A stretch of 64,000 nucleotides of DNA from Leptospira yanagawae serovar Saopaulo str. Sao Paulo = ATCC 700523 (GTDB lineage: Bacteria; Spirochaetota; Leptospiria; Leptospirales; Leptospiraceae): the NCBI RefSeq assembly GCF_000332475.2, contig NZ_AOGX02000022.1:62001-126000 (forward strand). The letters are read 5' to 3'. The position numbers were made by a program, and so were the translations under genes. The notes below the pieces were generated by a model, which saw only the letters and a list, made by a program, of their open reading frames with translations, was not told where the DNA came from and ran no database searches. Below are positions 39,774 to 48,431 of this stretch, one piece after another; the first letter of the stretch is position 1; each line of letters begins with the position of its first letter.

Positions 39774-41053
39774 GTGTTGGCCTCTAATGCTTTTTTTGTT
39801 TTTTCAAGTGTTAGATCGATGATGTCTTGGGTGTGAGCTGTTGATAGAAAGCCCACCTCATAACCGCTAGGTGCCAAGTATACACCTTGTTTGAGGAGTT
39901 TATGGAAAAGGATTGCAAAGTTAGATTTATGTGTCGCTGGAATTTCAGAAATGGTTCGTAAGGGTTTGTCTGTTTTTCCTTTCAGCCAAAATAAACTTCC
40001 AAAGTTGACAGCTTCCCAATGCGAATCTCCATATTGGGATAAAAGATTCAAAATTCCATCAGTTAAATGTTTGGTGGTTTTCTCTAAACTTGGATAAGGA
40101 TTTTCCGTCCAAGCTTTGGTAAGGGTTTTCAGTCCCGCTCGCATCCCAATTGGATTCGCTGATAAAGTTCCTGCTTGGTAAACAGGTCCACTTGGAGCAA
40201 CAAGATCCATGTACTCTCGTTTTCCAGCATAAGCTCCAACAGGGAATCCACCTCCAATGATTTTTCCATAACAGACTAAATCAGGTTCGATACCGGTGAT
40301 ACCAGCCATTCCTTGAAAGGAAACACGAAAACCAGAGATCACTTCATCAAATAATAATAACACTCCATACTTTGTTGTTAACTCGCGGCATTTTTTTAAA
40401 AATTCAATTCGTTGTGGTAGTAATCCATAATTTGCAGGTAATGGTTCAATCGCCAAACAAGCGATATTTGAACCTTCTCTTTGGAATAACTCTTCCATTT
40501 TTGTTTCATCGTCAAGTGGGAGGACAAGAGTGTTTTGGATGATTTCTGGACCGATTCCTTTACTATCACTTGAACTAAGTCCAGCAAGTCCAGATCCGGA
40601 TTTTACTAAAAGTTGGTCGAGGTGACCATGGTAACAACCATCAAATTTTAAAATTTTATTTCGTCCTGTAGCGGCTCTTGCAACGCGAAGTGCACTCATC
40701 ACCGCTTCTGTGCCAGAATTCACAAAACGAATTTTTTCTACCCATGGGATTCGTTCGGTGATAAATTCGGCAAGTTCTAAAGAGTAAGGTTCACAAGCAC
40801 CAAAAGACCAAGCTTTTTTCACCGTATCTTCTACCACTTCTTGTATCTCTGGATGACGATGTCCAAATAATAAGGGACCAAAACTCAAACAATAATCTAT
40901 GTAGTGATTTCCTTCAACTGACGTGAGATAGGCGCCGTTTGCTTCTTTGAAAAAAATAGGAGTGCCACCAACAGAAGAGAAGGAACGAACAGGGCTGTGC
41001 ACTCCACCAGGTACAACTGATTTTGATCTTTGGAATAGATCTTCCGAATTCAT
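39770..41053 (-). CDS. hemL: Glutamate-1-semialdehyde 2,1-aminomutase
   Basis: PLP enzyme that forms 5-aminolevulinate from glutamate-1-semialdehyde (C5 pathway). 427 aa, with [22 protein letters not shown] at its N-terminus, [16 protein letters not shown], and the PLP lysine in [15 protein letters not shown]. Its pairing with hemA in one operon shows that ALA is made by the C5 route, not by ALA synthase. Confidence 0.96.
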   Translation of the reverse strand: MNSEDLFQRSKSVVPGGVHSPVRSFSSVGGTPIFFKEANGAYLTSVEGNHYIDYCLSFGPLLFGHRHPEIQEVVEDTVKKAWSFGACEPYSLELAEFITERIPWVEKIRFVNSGTEAVMSALRVARAATGRNKILKFDGCYHGHLDQLLVKSGSGLAGLSSSDSKGIGPEIIQNTLVLPLDDETKMEELFQREGSNIACLAIEPLPANYGLLPQRIEFLKKCRELTTKYGVLLLFDEVISGFRVSFQGMAGITGIEPDLVCYGKIIGGGFPVGAYAGKREYMDLVAPSGPVYQAGTLSANPIGMRAGLKTLTKAWTENPYPSLEKTTKHLTDGILNLLSQYGDSHWEAVNFGSLFWLKGKTDKPLRTISEIPATHKSNFAILFHKLLKQGVYLAPSGYEVGFLSTAHTQDIIDLTLEKTKKALEANT

Positions 41054-42003
41054 GAATACATCCTTTGTGCAATCCTTGCACCATATGTGATGAGAAAAGA
41101 GGATCCAGCTCTACGAAACACATCCCATGTTTCTTTTAATCCATCTTCAAAATTTAAAAATCCTTCTTTGGCTAAGTACACTAAACTTGCATATTCACCA
41201 CTCACTTGGTATGCTCCAGTGGGTAAGTTTGTTTTTTCTTTGATGGGCCCAATGAGATCAATCGCTGTCATACCTGGTTTTACCATTAACAAATCAGCAC
41301 CTTCTTCTTTATCACGGATTGAAGTGTGAATGGCAGTGTCTCTATCTCTCACATCCAATTGGTATCCACTTCTATCACCAAACTGTGGTGAGGAATCCGC
41401 AGCACCTCGGAAAGGTCCATAAAAATTACTTTTGAATTTCGTTGAATAACTCATGATGGGAACATGAGAATGACTGTTTTCATCTAGGATCTTACGGTGT
41501 GATGCGACTCTGCCATCCATCATATCACTTGGTGCGATACCATCGGCTCCTGCATCTGCATAAATCAACGCAAGTTCTGAGAGACGACTTAAGGTTAATT
41601 GTAAATCAATGGTTCCTTGTGGATGGAAATGGCAACAATGCCCTGTAGTTGTGACTGAACAAATGCAAGTATCTAACCATAAAAACATTTCTGGAAATGC
41701 TTTTTTAATAGCACTGATATTGGTTTGGTAAAATTCTTTTGAGAAATTTGTATCTGACTTGGCACTCGGTACCATGAATAATAGAAATTGAGATACACCT
41801 GATTTTAAATCAGATTCAATCTGAGTGAATATGGATTTATTAGTTTCGCGATATACATCTGGTAAACCTTTAATTGGTTCTTTTTCTGTGAGTCCTTCCA
41901 CAAGAAAAAGTGGTTGGATCATTTTGTTTGCATTTAAGGAACCAGACTCACTCAAATTACGAAGGAATTGATTGGAGCGTAAACGAAGTGTATGTTTTTT
42001 CAT
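41050..42003 (-). CDS. hemB: Delta-aminolevulinic acid dehydratase (porphobilinogen synthase)
   Basis: Condenses two ALA into porphobilinogen. About 317 aa. The zinc-binding cysteine cluster is present ([16 protein letters not shown]), so this is the Zn-dependent form. Schiff-base lysines are in [17 protein letters not shown] and [15 protein letters not shown] 42003 overlaps the hemC stop as ATGA. Confidence 0.96.
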   Translation of the reverse strand: MKKHTLRLRSNQFLRNLSESGSLNANKMIQPLFLVEGLTEKEPIKGLPDVYRETNKSIFTQIESDLKSGVSQFLLFMVPSAKSDTNFSKEFYQTNISAIKKAFPEMFLWLDTCICSVTTTGHCCHFHPQGTIDLQLTLSRLSELALIYADAGADGIAPSDMMDGRVASHRKILDENSHSHVPIMSYSTKFKSNFYGPFRGAADSSPQFGDRSGYQLDVRDRDTAIHTSIRDKEEGADLLMVKPGMTAIDLIGPIKEKTNLPTGAYQVSGEYASLVYLAKEGFLNFEDGLKETWDVFRRAGSSFLITYGARIAQRMYS

Positions 42004-43553
42004 GGTTTGATGTACCTCTCCACCCAAGATTCAAAAGATAAAGAAACAAAAACTTTGTTTTTTGATCCTTCTTCACCTAGCGCATGTTTGATTTTTCTAA
42101 ATGTCGAGCCAGGTCCTACAAAATGGATCACATTTAAAAGTTCTGGATATCTTTTGGTTACGATATCAAATTCCGACCCGCTCCTCCAGTATGCTGCTTT
42201 GATTTTGGATGGATCAAATGGGATTGGAATTTCAGGTGCGGATACAAAATAAGTAGGTACCACAGGATATACACTTGAATTTTTATCCGAATCCATATGA
42301 GTGAGTTTCACAAAATTTGGTTTTCGGCCAAGGATGGAGTCAATTTCAGGTGGTTCACTTTCTCCAAGTCCATCACAAGTTCCGTTCACCCAAAAACCAC
42401 GAAGTGCTAAGTCCTTCCAAGTGGATAATCCCGCCGACCAAAGGATTTGGTTACTTGGGTTGACAGATAAATCCAATGGAAATGCGTAACCTCGAGATAC
42501 AAATACATCTACGTCTTTTGGAATGGAATAGGTTAGTCTTTCTCGTTGCCTAGCAGCCATTTTAGCGTTAGGTGGCCATACTTCTTCTTTTGTAAAAGAA
42601 AGGTTTGGACTTCCCGAAAGTTCTTTTGTTTGTAAAACCTTTCCATCTTCAGTAATGCCACGAACAAATGTGATTTTGCCATAATCCCGTTCTAAAACAG
42701 TAACACCAATTTTTTGATGACAACCTCCGCCGTACTCTGACAAAATTTTTCTCTCTTCTGTAGCAGTGAAAACTGATTCCTCGTCGGATATTTCCCTTAA
42801 TAAGGCTTCGAGGTGTATGTCTTCTTTCCTGATTTCAGCGCATAACGCTCCTTGTGCGGGAGCACTTGGAAAAATGGATGAAGGTAATACCATAAACAAA
42901 GATAAATTTAAAGTGTCACGGATGAGTTGTTTGATTTCCTTTAGTTCAGGTAATTGGTTTTCTTTGTCTTGAAAATTTAGAATTCGATCTAATGCGGCCT
43001 TTGCCACAAGGATTCCACCCGATTCATGGTCTAAATACTTTCGAAGTCTAGTTTGGATATTCCCACGAACAGATTCGATTTTGATTTCAAAATTACTGAT
43101 AGGGGTTGGAAAATAATTTTTTAGAAATTCTTTGATATGATATTCTCTTCTAGGTGAAGATGTTAAGATTGTGATTTCGTTTGGTAAATTGATCCATTTG
43201 TTTTTTTTAAATAGTAATACGTCTCTTACATCTTCTCTTGGCAAAACTGGAATCAGAATTGTATCTTTTCTTTCCTTTAGATCCATATCTTTAAAGGAAT
43301 GGATTACGATATCTACTTTATGATTCAGAAGGTCTTCTTGTAAATCTTTGGTAAAAATCCCTTGTCCCGCAAATTGCCAGAGTGGAGTCGTTAGATCCTT
43401 ATCTCCTGATGATTCTCGAAAAAAAGGTTCAAATTGAAGGTTTTTGTTTTTTTCTTTTAAAGCATTGGTGACGGTATGAATTTGAATGCGAGAGAGTAGG
43501 GAGGACCTACCTCCTATTTTAATTGCTTCAGACAAGTAAGTCTTCCCATCCAT
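42000..43553 (-). CDS. hemC: Fused porphobilinogen deaminase / uroporphyrinogen-III synthase (HemC-HemD)
   Basis: 517 aa against about 310 for HemC alone. Residues 8-310 are porphobilinogen deaminase: FTKDLQEDLLNHKVDIVIHS, the SSPRRE motif, SAPAQGALCAE, and dipyrromethane-cofactor Cys278 in GGGCHQKIGV. Residues about 346-517 have the two-lobed pattern of uroporphyrinogen-III synthase (VDVFVSRGYAFPLDL, YFVSAPEI, IHFVGPGSTFRKIKHAL), strongly diverged. No separate hemD is present in the cluster, which supports the fusion. The product, uroporphyrinogen III, feeds both heme (HemE) and siroheme (CobA). Confidence 0.93.
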   Translation of the reverse strand: MDGKTYLSEAIKIGGRSSLLSRIQIHTVTNALKEKNKNLQFEPFFRESSGDKDLTTPLWQFAGQGIFTKDLQEDLLNHKVDIVIHSFKDMDLKERKDTILIPVLPREDVRDVLLFKKNKWINLPNEITILTSSPRREYHIKEFLKNYFPTPISNFEIKIESVRGNIQTRLRKYLDHESGGILVAKAALDRILNFQDKENQLPELKEIKQLIRDTLNLSLFMVLPSSIFPSAPAQGALCAEIRKEDIHLEALLREISDEESVFTATEERKILSEYGGGCHQKIGVTVLERDYGKITFVRGITEDGKVLQTKELSGSPNLSFTKEEVWPPNAKMAARQRERLTYSIPKDVDVFVSRGYAFPLDLSVNPSNQILWSAGLSTWKDLALRGFWVNGTCDGLGESEPPEIDSILGRKPNFVKLTHMDSDKNSSVYPVVPTYFVSAPEIPIPFDPSKIKAAYWRSGSEFDIVTKRYPELLNVIHFVGPGSTFRKIKHALGEEGSKNKVFVSLSFESWVERYIKP

Positions 43554-44406
43554 TGATAATATGCAACTGTTCTTCCTCCCTTTCCCTTGTGAGTTCCGTA
43601 AGAAAGTATTGTAAGTCCATTTTTACTGACTGGATTTGTTCATCTGTTTCTTGAAGATCGTTTAAGATTTGGGACAGTGGAACGTAATGACTGTATCCAT
43701 TATTTGTTCCCGAGTTTTCTCTAAAGTCGAGTATGATGGATGCTGATCGGATCATCTCATCCCAGTTAAAAGGTAAAAAGCTAGAGGCAATGACAATCGC
43801 TTCGTTTTTAGGTTGGTAATCTTCCCAATGGTAGGTAGTAATGTTTGGATAGAGTTGGTTAAGTTCCAATAACCGGTTTTGATTTCTACCAATGAGCTTA
43901 ACTTGTTTTTGTTTGGAAACAAGGTATGGCAAAATGGAATCCACAAGTTTTCCAGTTCCGAGGAGCGTGACTTCTTTGTGATTTTGTAAATAGGACTCGG
44001 TGACACTGCCATAAGTTTGCCTTCCAATTCCTGTGAGGTATTTGGAGCGAATTTGTTTGGTCTGCTCTAAGATTTGGTCGCGAAGGCGGAGGAGGGAAAG
44101 TGCAAAGTTGGAACCATTTGTATTTTCTTCGCGAAAACGATCCCGAAATTGTGCTTGGATTTCAGATTCCCCAAAAAGTTTCGAACGTAAACCAGATACC
44201 ACTTCCAACAAAAAGCGGTATGCATCATACCCTTGGTGTACTTCCCAACCATCAAAAAACCGTTCGTTTCCCTCTTCCATGGGAAAGATCCTCTTGTCCG
44301 TGAAGACAAGTGTTCTCTGGCATGTTTGCCAAACCTCAACGCGAGAATCGTCTAAGATTTGCGTTTTGGGATCAGTTGCATGGAGTAGAATCAGGTTTGA
44401 CCACAT
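43528..44406 (-). CDS. hemA: Glutamyl-tRNA reductase, short form
   Basis: First committed step of the C5 pathway: NADPH reduces glutamyl-tRNA to glutamate-1-semialdehyde. Catalytic Cys29 sits in TCQR (canonical TCNR), GESEIQAQ (79-86) matches GExQIxGQ, and LLGTGKLVDSIL (about 146-157) is the NADPH-binding turn. At 292 aa it is much shorter than the usual 410-450: the N-terminus is trimmed and most of the C-terminal dimerisation domain is missing. It is the first gene of the hem operon, with a hem-box 32 nt upstream. Confidence 0.92.
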   Translation of the reverse strand: MWSNLILLHATDPKTQILDDSRVEVWQTCQRTLVFTDKRIFPMEEGNERFFDGWEVHQGYDAYRFLLEVVSGLRSKLFGESEIQAQFRDRFREENTNGSNFALSLLRLRDQILEQTKQIRSKYLTGIGRQTYGSVTESYLQNHKEVTLLGTGKLVDSILPYLVSKQKQVKLIGRNQNRLLELNQLYPNITTYHWEDYQPKNEAIVIASSFLPFNWDEMIRSASIILDFRENSGTNNGYSHYVPLSQILNDLQETDEQIQSVKMDLQYFLTELTREREEEQLHIINGWEDLLV

Positions 44407-44437
44407 AATTTTATTCTATCAAATACAATCTCGTAAC

Positions 44438-44453
44438 TGTCACAAGATTGTCA
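44438..44453 (-). promoter_or_regulatory. hem-box, putative HemR response-regulator site
   Basis: The minus strand reads TGACA-ATCTTG-TGACA, an exact match to the direct-repeat TGACA-N6-TGACA motif reported for the Leptospira HemKR system. It is 32-47 nt upstream of hemA and about 60 nt from the divergent msrB. A 7-bp inverted repeat ACAATCT/AGATTGT (44425-44451) overlaps it. Confidence 0.8.
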
Positions 44454-44515
44454 GTTCCTAAAAAAATAAAATGCGATATTGATACTAAATCTCAATTACT
44501 TACAGGAGAATGAGG

Positions 44516-44896
44516 ATGGAAAAACAAAATTGGAAAGAAACTCTCACACCATTACAATACCAAGTGACAAGGGAAAAGGGCACCGAACGTCCGTTCACTG
44601 GCGAATACTATGCACACAAAGAAAAGGGAACTTATCTTTGTGTTTGTTGTGGTGAAGCATTGTTTTCTTCTGATTCCAAATATGATTCTGGAAGTGGTTG
44701 GCCAAGTTATTATGAGCCAGTGAGATCGGATGTGATTGCCACCGAAACAGACCAATCTCATGGGATGGTACGAACCGAAATCATGTGCCAAAATTGTGGG
44801 GCTCATTTAGGCCATGTTTTCCCTGATGGACCGAAACCTACAGGACTACGTTACTGTGTGAATTCTGCTTCCCTTAAATTTCAAAAATCAGAATGA
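44516..44896 (+). CDS. msrB: Peptide methionine (R)-S-oxide reductase
   Basis: Repairs methionine-R-sulfoxide in proteins. 126 aa, with catalytic Cys114 in [10 protein letters not shown], zinc cysteines C42/C45 (LCVCCGEA) and C91/C94 ([12 protein letters not shown]), and the [10 protein letters not shown] substrate loop. There is no cysteine at the usual resolving position in that loop. ATG 44516 is chosen because AGGAG lies 7 nt upstream; ATG 44510 is too close to it. It is divergent from hemA and may share regulation, since free heme is oxidative. Confidence 0.95.
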   Translation: MEKQNWKETLTPLQYQVTREKGTERPFTGEYYAHKEKGTYLCVCCGEALFSSDSKYDSGSGWPSYYEPVRSDVIATETDQSHGMVRTEIMCQNCGAHLGHVFPDGPKPTGLRYCVNSASLKFQKSE

Positions 44897-45138
44897 ACCA
44901 AATGGAAAGAACGTTTCGGATCAGGAAATTTGATTCAAAGTGTAAAATTACAGATCATAAACAATTGGATTTTCTGTTCCCAAACATCTGAGGCCAATTT
45001 ACAAATCATCCCCAAATCAGAATACCGAGGGTTCCATACTGATCCAAAAGAAAGGTCCACTCGGTTGTTCTTATCCACACACGGCAGAATGAAACCGGTT
45101 GTACTGGAATGCCACATTTTTGGATACCAAGTAGGATG

Positions 45139-45308
45139 TTCCCTACGATGAAAATTGACCCATGGTGTTTTTTTCCTGCAATGGAAATTTACATTGCGAT
45201 GTGATTTTCCTACGATGGAAATTGTCCCGAAGTGTTTTTTTTCCTGTAATGGAAATTTACATTGGGATGCATTTTTCATTCAATGGAAAATGACACTACA
45301 GGAAACGT
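45139..45308. repeat. 34-bp tandem repeat, five degenerate units
   Basis: Units begin at 45139, 45173, 45207, 45241 and 45275, an exact 34-bp period. Each starts TTCC/TTCA, then nnnnATGgAAAtt. Units 1 and 3 resemble each other (CTACGATG...GTGTTTT) and units 2 and 4 resemble each other (CTGYAATGGAAATTTACATTG), so the higher-order unit is 68 bp. Units 2-4 contain the short palindrome TTTCC-N6-GGAAA. The rest of the 442-bp gap (44897-45138 and 45309-45338) shows no supported gene. Confidence 0.9.
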
Positions 45309-45338
45309 TTTCGTTATCCTTTTTTACGGATCAATCTC

Positions 45339-45791
45339 TCAATCTTGCAACCAAGAAACTTCTTCACAAGATTCCCATTTTCCAACACCAGCAGAACCTC
45401 CGCGGTTTTGAGAAATTTGTGTAAATTCTGAACGTAGGCTTACCTTTTTGACAATTTGTTTGGCTAAGGATGTGTAATGGAGGGCTTCACAACTATGGCC
45501 TAATTTTGTTTCCAGATTTGCCATTTGGAACAATAACTGGGCATTGCCTTCGGATTCTTTCATGCCAATGGATTGTTTGAGTAAAATTGCTTTTTTCAAA
45601 TCCTCTCTTGCGCCGAGGAAGTCTCCTGATTCCACTTTTTTGTGGGAACGTTCTTCTAATTGAGAAATGACCGTTGGGATCCGGGATAAGCGAGTTTGGT
45701 CAAGGATTTCTGCCACTGATTGGTCCAAACTTGGTTCTGCCCACAAACCACTGGAAATGATTAAAAATAATGCAAAATAGGTAGTCTTCAT
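45339..45791 (-). CDS. Small exported protein, TPR-like
   Basis: About 150 aa. The signal peptide MKTTYFALFLIISSGLWA is followed by a helical domain with features of two tetratricopeptide-like helix pairs (KVESGDFLGAREDLKKAILL, then NAQLLFQMANLETKLGHSCE). ATG 45791 is chosen because AAGGA lies 8 nt upstream and it begins the signal peptide. No further family recognised. The 34-bp repeats lie just beyond its 3' end. Confidence 0.65.
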   Translation of the reverse strand: MKTTYFALFLIISSGLWAEPSLDQSVAEILDQTRLSRIPTVISQLEERSHKKVESGDFLGAREDLKKAILLKQSIGMKESEGNAQLLFQMANLETKLGHSCEALHYTSLAKQIVKKVSLRSEFTQISQNRGGSAGVGKWESCEEVSWLQD

Positions 45792-45894
45792 ACGTTGGAT
45801 CCTTGCGGTTTTCAATTCACAGATGAAGATGCATAAATTGTGCCAATCTTTCGAAATACTCCTCGACGTTTCGAGATTCTAAGATTCCATGAAA

Positions 45895-46245
45895 GAGACT
45901 CTGGCCGAGCGATCGCCTTTCTTGTTCCCACTGGAAGAAGAGGGGAGGAAAGTCCGGACACTAGGGGACAATCGGACCAAGTAATGCTTGGGCTTTTCCT
46001 TGTTAGCAATGGCAAGGAAGGGACGGAAAGTGCAACAGAAAGGATACCGCCTACTGTGTGGGTAAGGGTGAAATGGTGGGGTAAGAGCCCACCGCTTTGT
46101 TTGTAAAAACAATGGCCGGTAAACCCTCCGATGTGCAATCTCAAGTAAACAACCGTTATGAGCTTGTCCCGCCAGGTTGTGGGTAGAGAGCATTAGATAA
46201 ATGATCGCCTAAAACAGAATCCGGCTTACGGGCCAGAGTCACCTT
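45895..46245 (+). ncRNA. rnpB: RNase P RNA
   Basis: Catalytic RNA that removes 5' leaders from pre-tRNAs. The P1 helix GACTCTGGCC (45897-45906) pairs perfectly with GGCCAGAGTC (46231-46240). Conserved cores are present: GAGGAAAGTCCGGAC near 45950, ACAGAAAGGATACCGCC near 46037, GGTAAGGGTGAAAtGGTG near 46062, GGTAAGAGCCCACCG near 46079, and ACAGAATCCGGCTTA near 46214. The layout is that of bacterial type A. A TAAGAT hexamer at 45880-45885 is a fitting -10 box. A run of T directly after P1 serves as terminator. The 3' end overlaps the antisense NERD gene. Confidence 0.97.
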
Positions 46246-47785
46246 TTTTTAAAATCCGTTGGATCACATCTTCTTCGTTGGGTGGGTAAAAAACACAGAC
46301 CAGGCTTCTAATCTTTAGAATGGTTTCAGCCAATATCGTTTTGGTTTCCGTTAAGTTCCAGTTTTCAAATCCTATCAAAATCCCACATGTTTCTTCCATT
46401 CCTGCAAAATTTTCACAAGAGTAATGGCGCATTTGATTTTCTTCTAAAAATTGTTTTAATCCATTTTTTTGAATCGTTTCATCAGATTTGTACAATACAA
46501 CAATTTCATCATTTTCGATCTCCAATACTTTTTTTGCATATCCATAACACCATCGAATTTGGTCTGTTAGGTCTTCATCAGATTTGATGAATTGGATGTC
46601 CGATAAATTGTTTTGCACAGATGATTCTGAAAAATCATTGAGTAAGGTATTTGCAAATGCAACAATCTCTGGAGAATTACGAATATTCCTTTTGATGTCC
46701 CAAATGTGGACAGGTAATGATTGTAAGTAGTTTAAAAATGGAGTGGGTGTATACTTCAACCTTCTCGAAACAAAAAGAATCCATTCTTTTCCCTCCCAAA
46801 ATAGGGGAGAGAGATACAACGTAATTTCCGAAAGAACTGCTTCACAAAGAATTTCTTCGATTCCGTCAGCAATTAAAATATCGATATGATTATGATTGAT
46901 TTCATTCAATTGGGAGATCAGTTGAATATTGTTTTTTTCAGGGATTTGAGAGAGTTCATCTTTCCAAATTTCATATAAGGCTTTCGCACCTTGCCATAAT
47001 AAAACTTTTTTCCCTTTCCTTGCATATTGTAAGGCAAGTTCTCCACATAAAATTGATTTTCCTGAACCTGGACTTCCGTAAATTAAATTATGTGAATATT
47101 TGGTAATGCCTTGTACGAGGGAAAATTGTTCTTTTGTAAAAAACAATAAATTCTCTTCTTCTTTTTCTTTGTGAGAACGAAAGGTTTGGAAAAAGTTTAG
47201 ATTTTTTTTGATGATTTCGTGTGCTTTGACAAGAACAGATTCTGGTAATGGTTCTCTTCCACTACGATAAAAGATAGATTCTAGAATATCGTTTAAACTT
47301 GTTTCATCTCCTACTTCTTTGCCGCCAAAAACATATAAGTTTTGGTCATTGGGTAGGTGGAATTCTTTTCGTTCATTTTTTAAAAAGAAAATTGCACTAT
47401 CGTAATATTCTTTTGGAAACAGATCCACTAATTGGTTGTGGTTCTTGAAAAATTCCCTTATGATTTGTCTTTGTGTGGTGACTTGTTCAATTGGATTTTT
47501 ATAAGACTTACCAGTAACAGGTTCCCAGTCTCTGGCCCGAACATTATAAAATTCCCATTCTCCTTTTTTTTGCCTCCACTTTCCATTTTTTAATTCAATG
47601 GTAATCACACCGTAAGGAGATACCACAAGGAAATCAATTTCTCGCATCGGTACATCGGGGGTGATGAGGGTGAGGGAGTAATAGATGTTACAGGGAAGTT
47701 GGATTTCTTTAGAAAAACGATGGTAATAATGGGATTCAAGGGAGATGTCTCTCGTTTTTCCGTGGAACTGTTTTGGATAAATCAT
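46226..47785 (-). CDS. NERD-nuclease domain / P-loop helicase-like protein
   Basis: 519 aa from ATG 47785. The N-terminal NERD domain (about 25-130) has the nuclease-type pattern EIDFLVVSPYGVITIELKNGKW (Asp51, Glu64, Lys66). An ATPase region follows with Walker A GSPGSGKS (237-244), a Walker B-like IDILIADGIEEI, and IRNSPEIVAFANTLL, a motif typical of UvrD/DUF2075-type helicases. The late helicase motifs look degenerate. The role is unknown; NERD-helicases are often linked to DNA processing or defence. Its last codons and stop are antisense to the 3' end of rnpB. The longer frame to 47935 overlaps the divergent lipoprotein gene and is not used. Confidence 0.82.
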   Translation of the reverse strand: MIYPKQFHGKTRDISLESHYYHRFSKEIQLPCNIYYSLTLITPDVPMREIDFLVVSPYGVITIELKNGKWRQKKGEWEFYNVRARDWEPVTGKSYKNPIEQVTTQRQIIREFFKNHNQLVDLFPKEYYDSAIFFLKNERKEFHLPNDQNLYVFGGKEVGDETSLNDILESIFYRSGREPLPESVLVKAHEIIKKNLNFFQTFRSHKEKEEENLLFFTKEQFSLVQGITKYSHNLIYGSPGSGKSILCGELALQYARKGKKVLLWQGAKALYEIWKDELSQIPEKNNIQLISQLNEINHNHIDILIADGIEEILCEAVLSEITLYLSPLFWEGKEWILFVSRRLKYTPTPFLNYLQSLPVHIWDIKRNIRNSPEIVAFANTLLNDFSESSVQNNLSDIQFIKSDEDLTDQIRWCYGYAKKVLEIENDEIVVLYKSDETIQKNGLKQFLEENQMRHYSCENFAGMEETCGILIGFENWNLTETKTILAETILKIRSLVCVFYPPNEEDVIQRILKKGDSGP

Positions 47786-47828
47786 TTTTTTGTTCTGTAA
47801 ACTTCGCTTTGTATGATGTAATGGCGAT

Positions 47829-48428
47829 ATGAAACGGATACCACAAACCTTATTATTCTGCCTATTGTTTTGTGCCTGTGCAGGTGGGAATATCAAAATA
47901 AAGATCAAACCTGACCTATCAGGTGACTTGCTCATTTACCAAAAAACAATCACGAAGAAACCAAAAGGGAGTTTTTTGGGTTCAGGGATTAAGGATAAAG
48001 GTGAGGTTGTCATCACTTTAAAAGAAAGATCGTATCAATTTGGAAACTTTACCCAGATGTTGCCACCTGGATTTCGTTTCATTGAGTTCCGTGACGAAGA
48101 AAATAAAGAGATCCAACTTGCCATAGATACAAGTAAAAACTCTCCACTTTTAAAAGCCCTCGAAATCAACCCAGAAGAGATCAGTTCGATTTTGGCGGAA
48201 GCGAAATTACGCGATGACTTATTACGATTCAATACCCTCGTGGAATTCATTCAATTCGAAATCCAATTCCCTTATTCCATAAAAGAAGTAAAATTTTTTG
48301 AGCCAAGAACAGCGGGTGAGTGGACTGTGCGCCTTGATAGTAAGGACAAAATGGTTGTGAACATTCCTTTACATTCAATTTGGGCAGGTGAACATGCGTT
48401 AACGATTGTTCAAATTTATCCGGAATGA
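47829..48428 (+). CDS. Lipoprotein of unknown function
   Basis: 199 aa. The N-terminus MKRIPQTLLFCLLFCACAGG has a relaxed spirochaetal lipobox (FCAC, lipidated Cys17), so it is predicted to be exported and membrane-anchored. The mature part is beta-rich with KIKPDLSGDLLIYQKT and regularly spaced strands. No family recognised. It is divergent from the NERD gene (43-bp gap) and converges on the siroheme gene. Confidence 0.75.
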   Translation: MKRIPQTLLFCLLFCACAGGNIKIKIKPDLSGDLLIYQKTITKKPKGSFLGSGIKDKGEVVITLKERSYQFGNFTQMLPPGFRFIEFRDEENKEIQLAIDTSKNSPLLKALEINPEEISSILAEAKLRDDLLRFNTLVEFIQFEIQFPYSIKEVKFFEPRTAGEWTVRLDSKDKMVVNIPLHSIWAGEHALTIVQIYPE

Positions 48429-48431
48429 TGT

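Noticed and set aside
42000..44406. Missing hemD
   Set aside because: The C-terminal part of the HemC protein has the HemD pattern, so the step is covered by a fusion.
45139..45308. CRISPR array
   Set aside because: The 34-bp units follow each other directly with no spacers, the units are degenerate, and no cas gene is near.
44930..45424. Short open frames on both strands across the 34-bp repeats
   Set aside because: They exist only because the repeat period or AT-rich sequence lacks stops by chance; no ribosome-binding site, no recognisable protein and poor composition.
46226..47935. Longer start (47935) for the NERD protein
   Set aside because: It would overlap the divergent lipoprotein gene by more than 100 bp and adds a basic low-complexity leader; ATG 47785 begins the conserved part.
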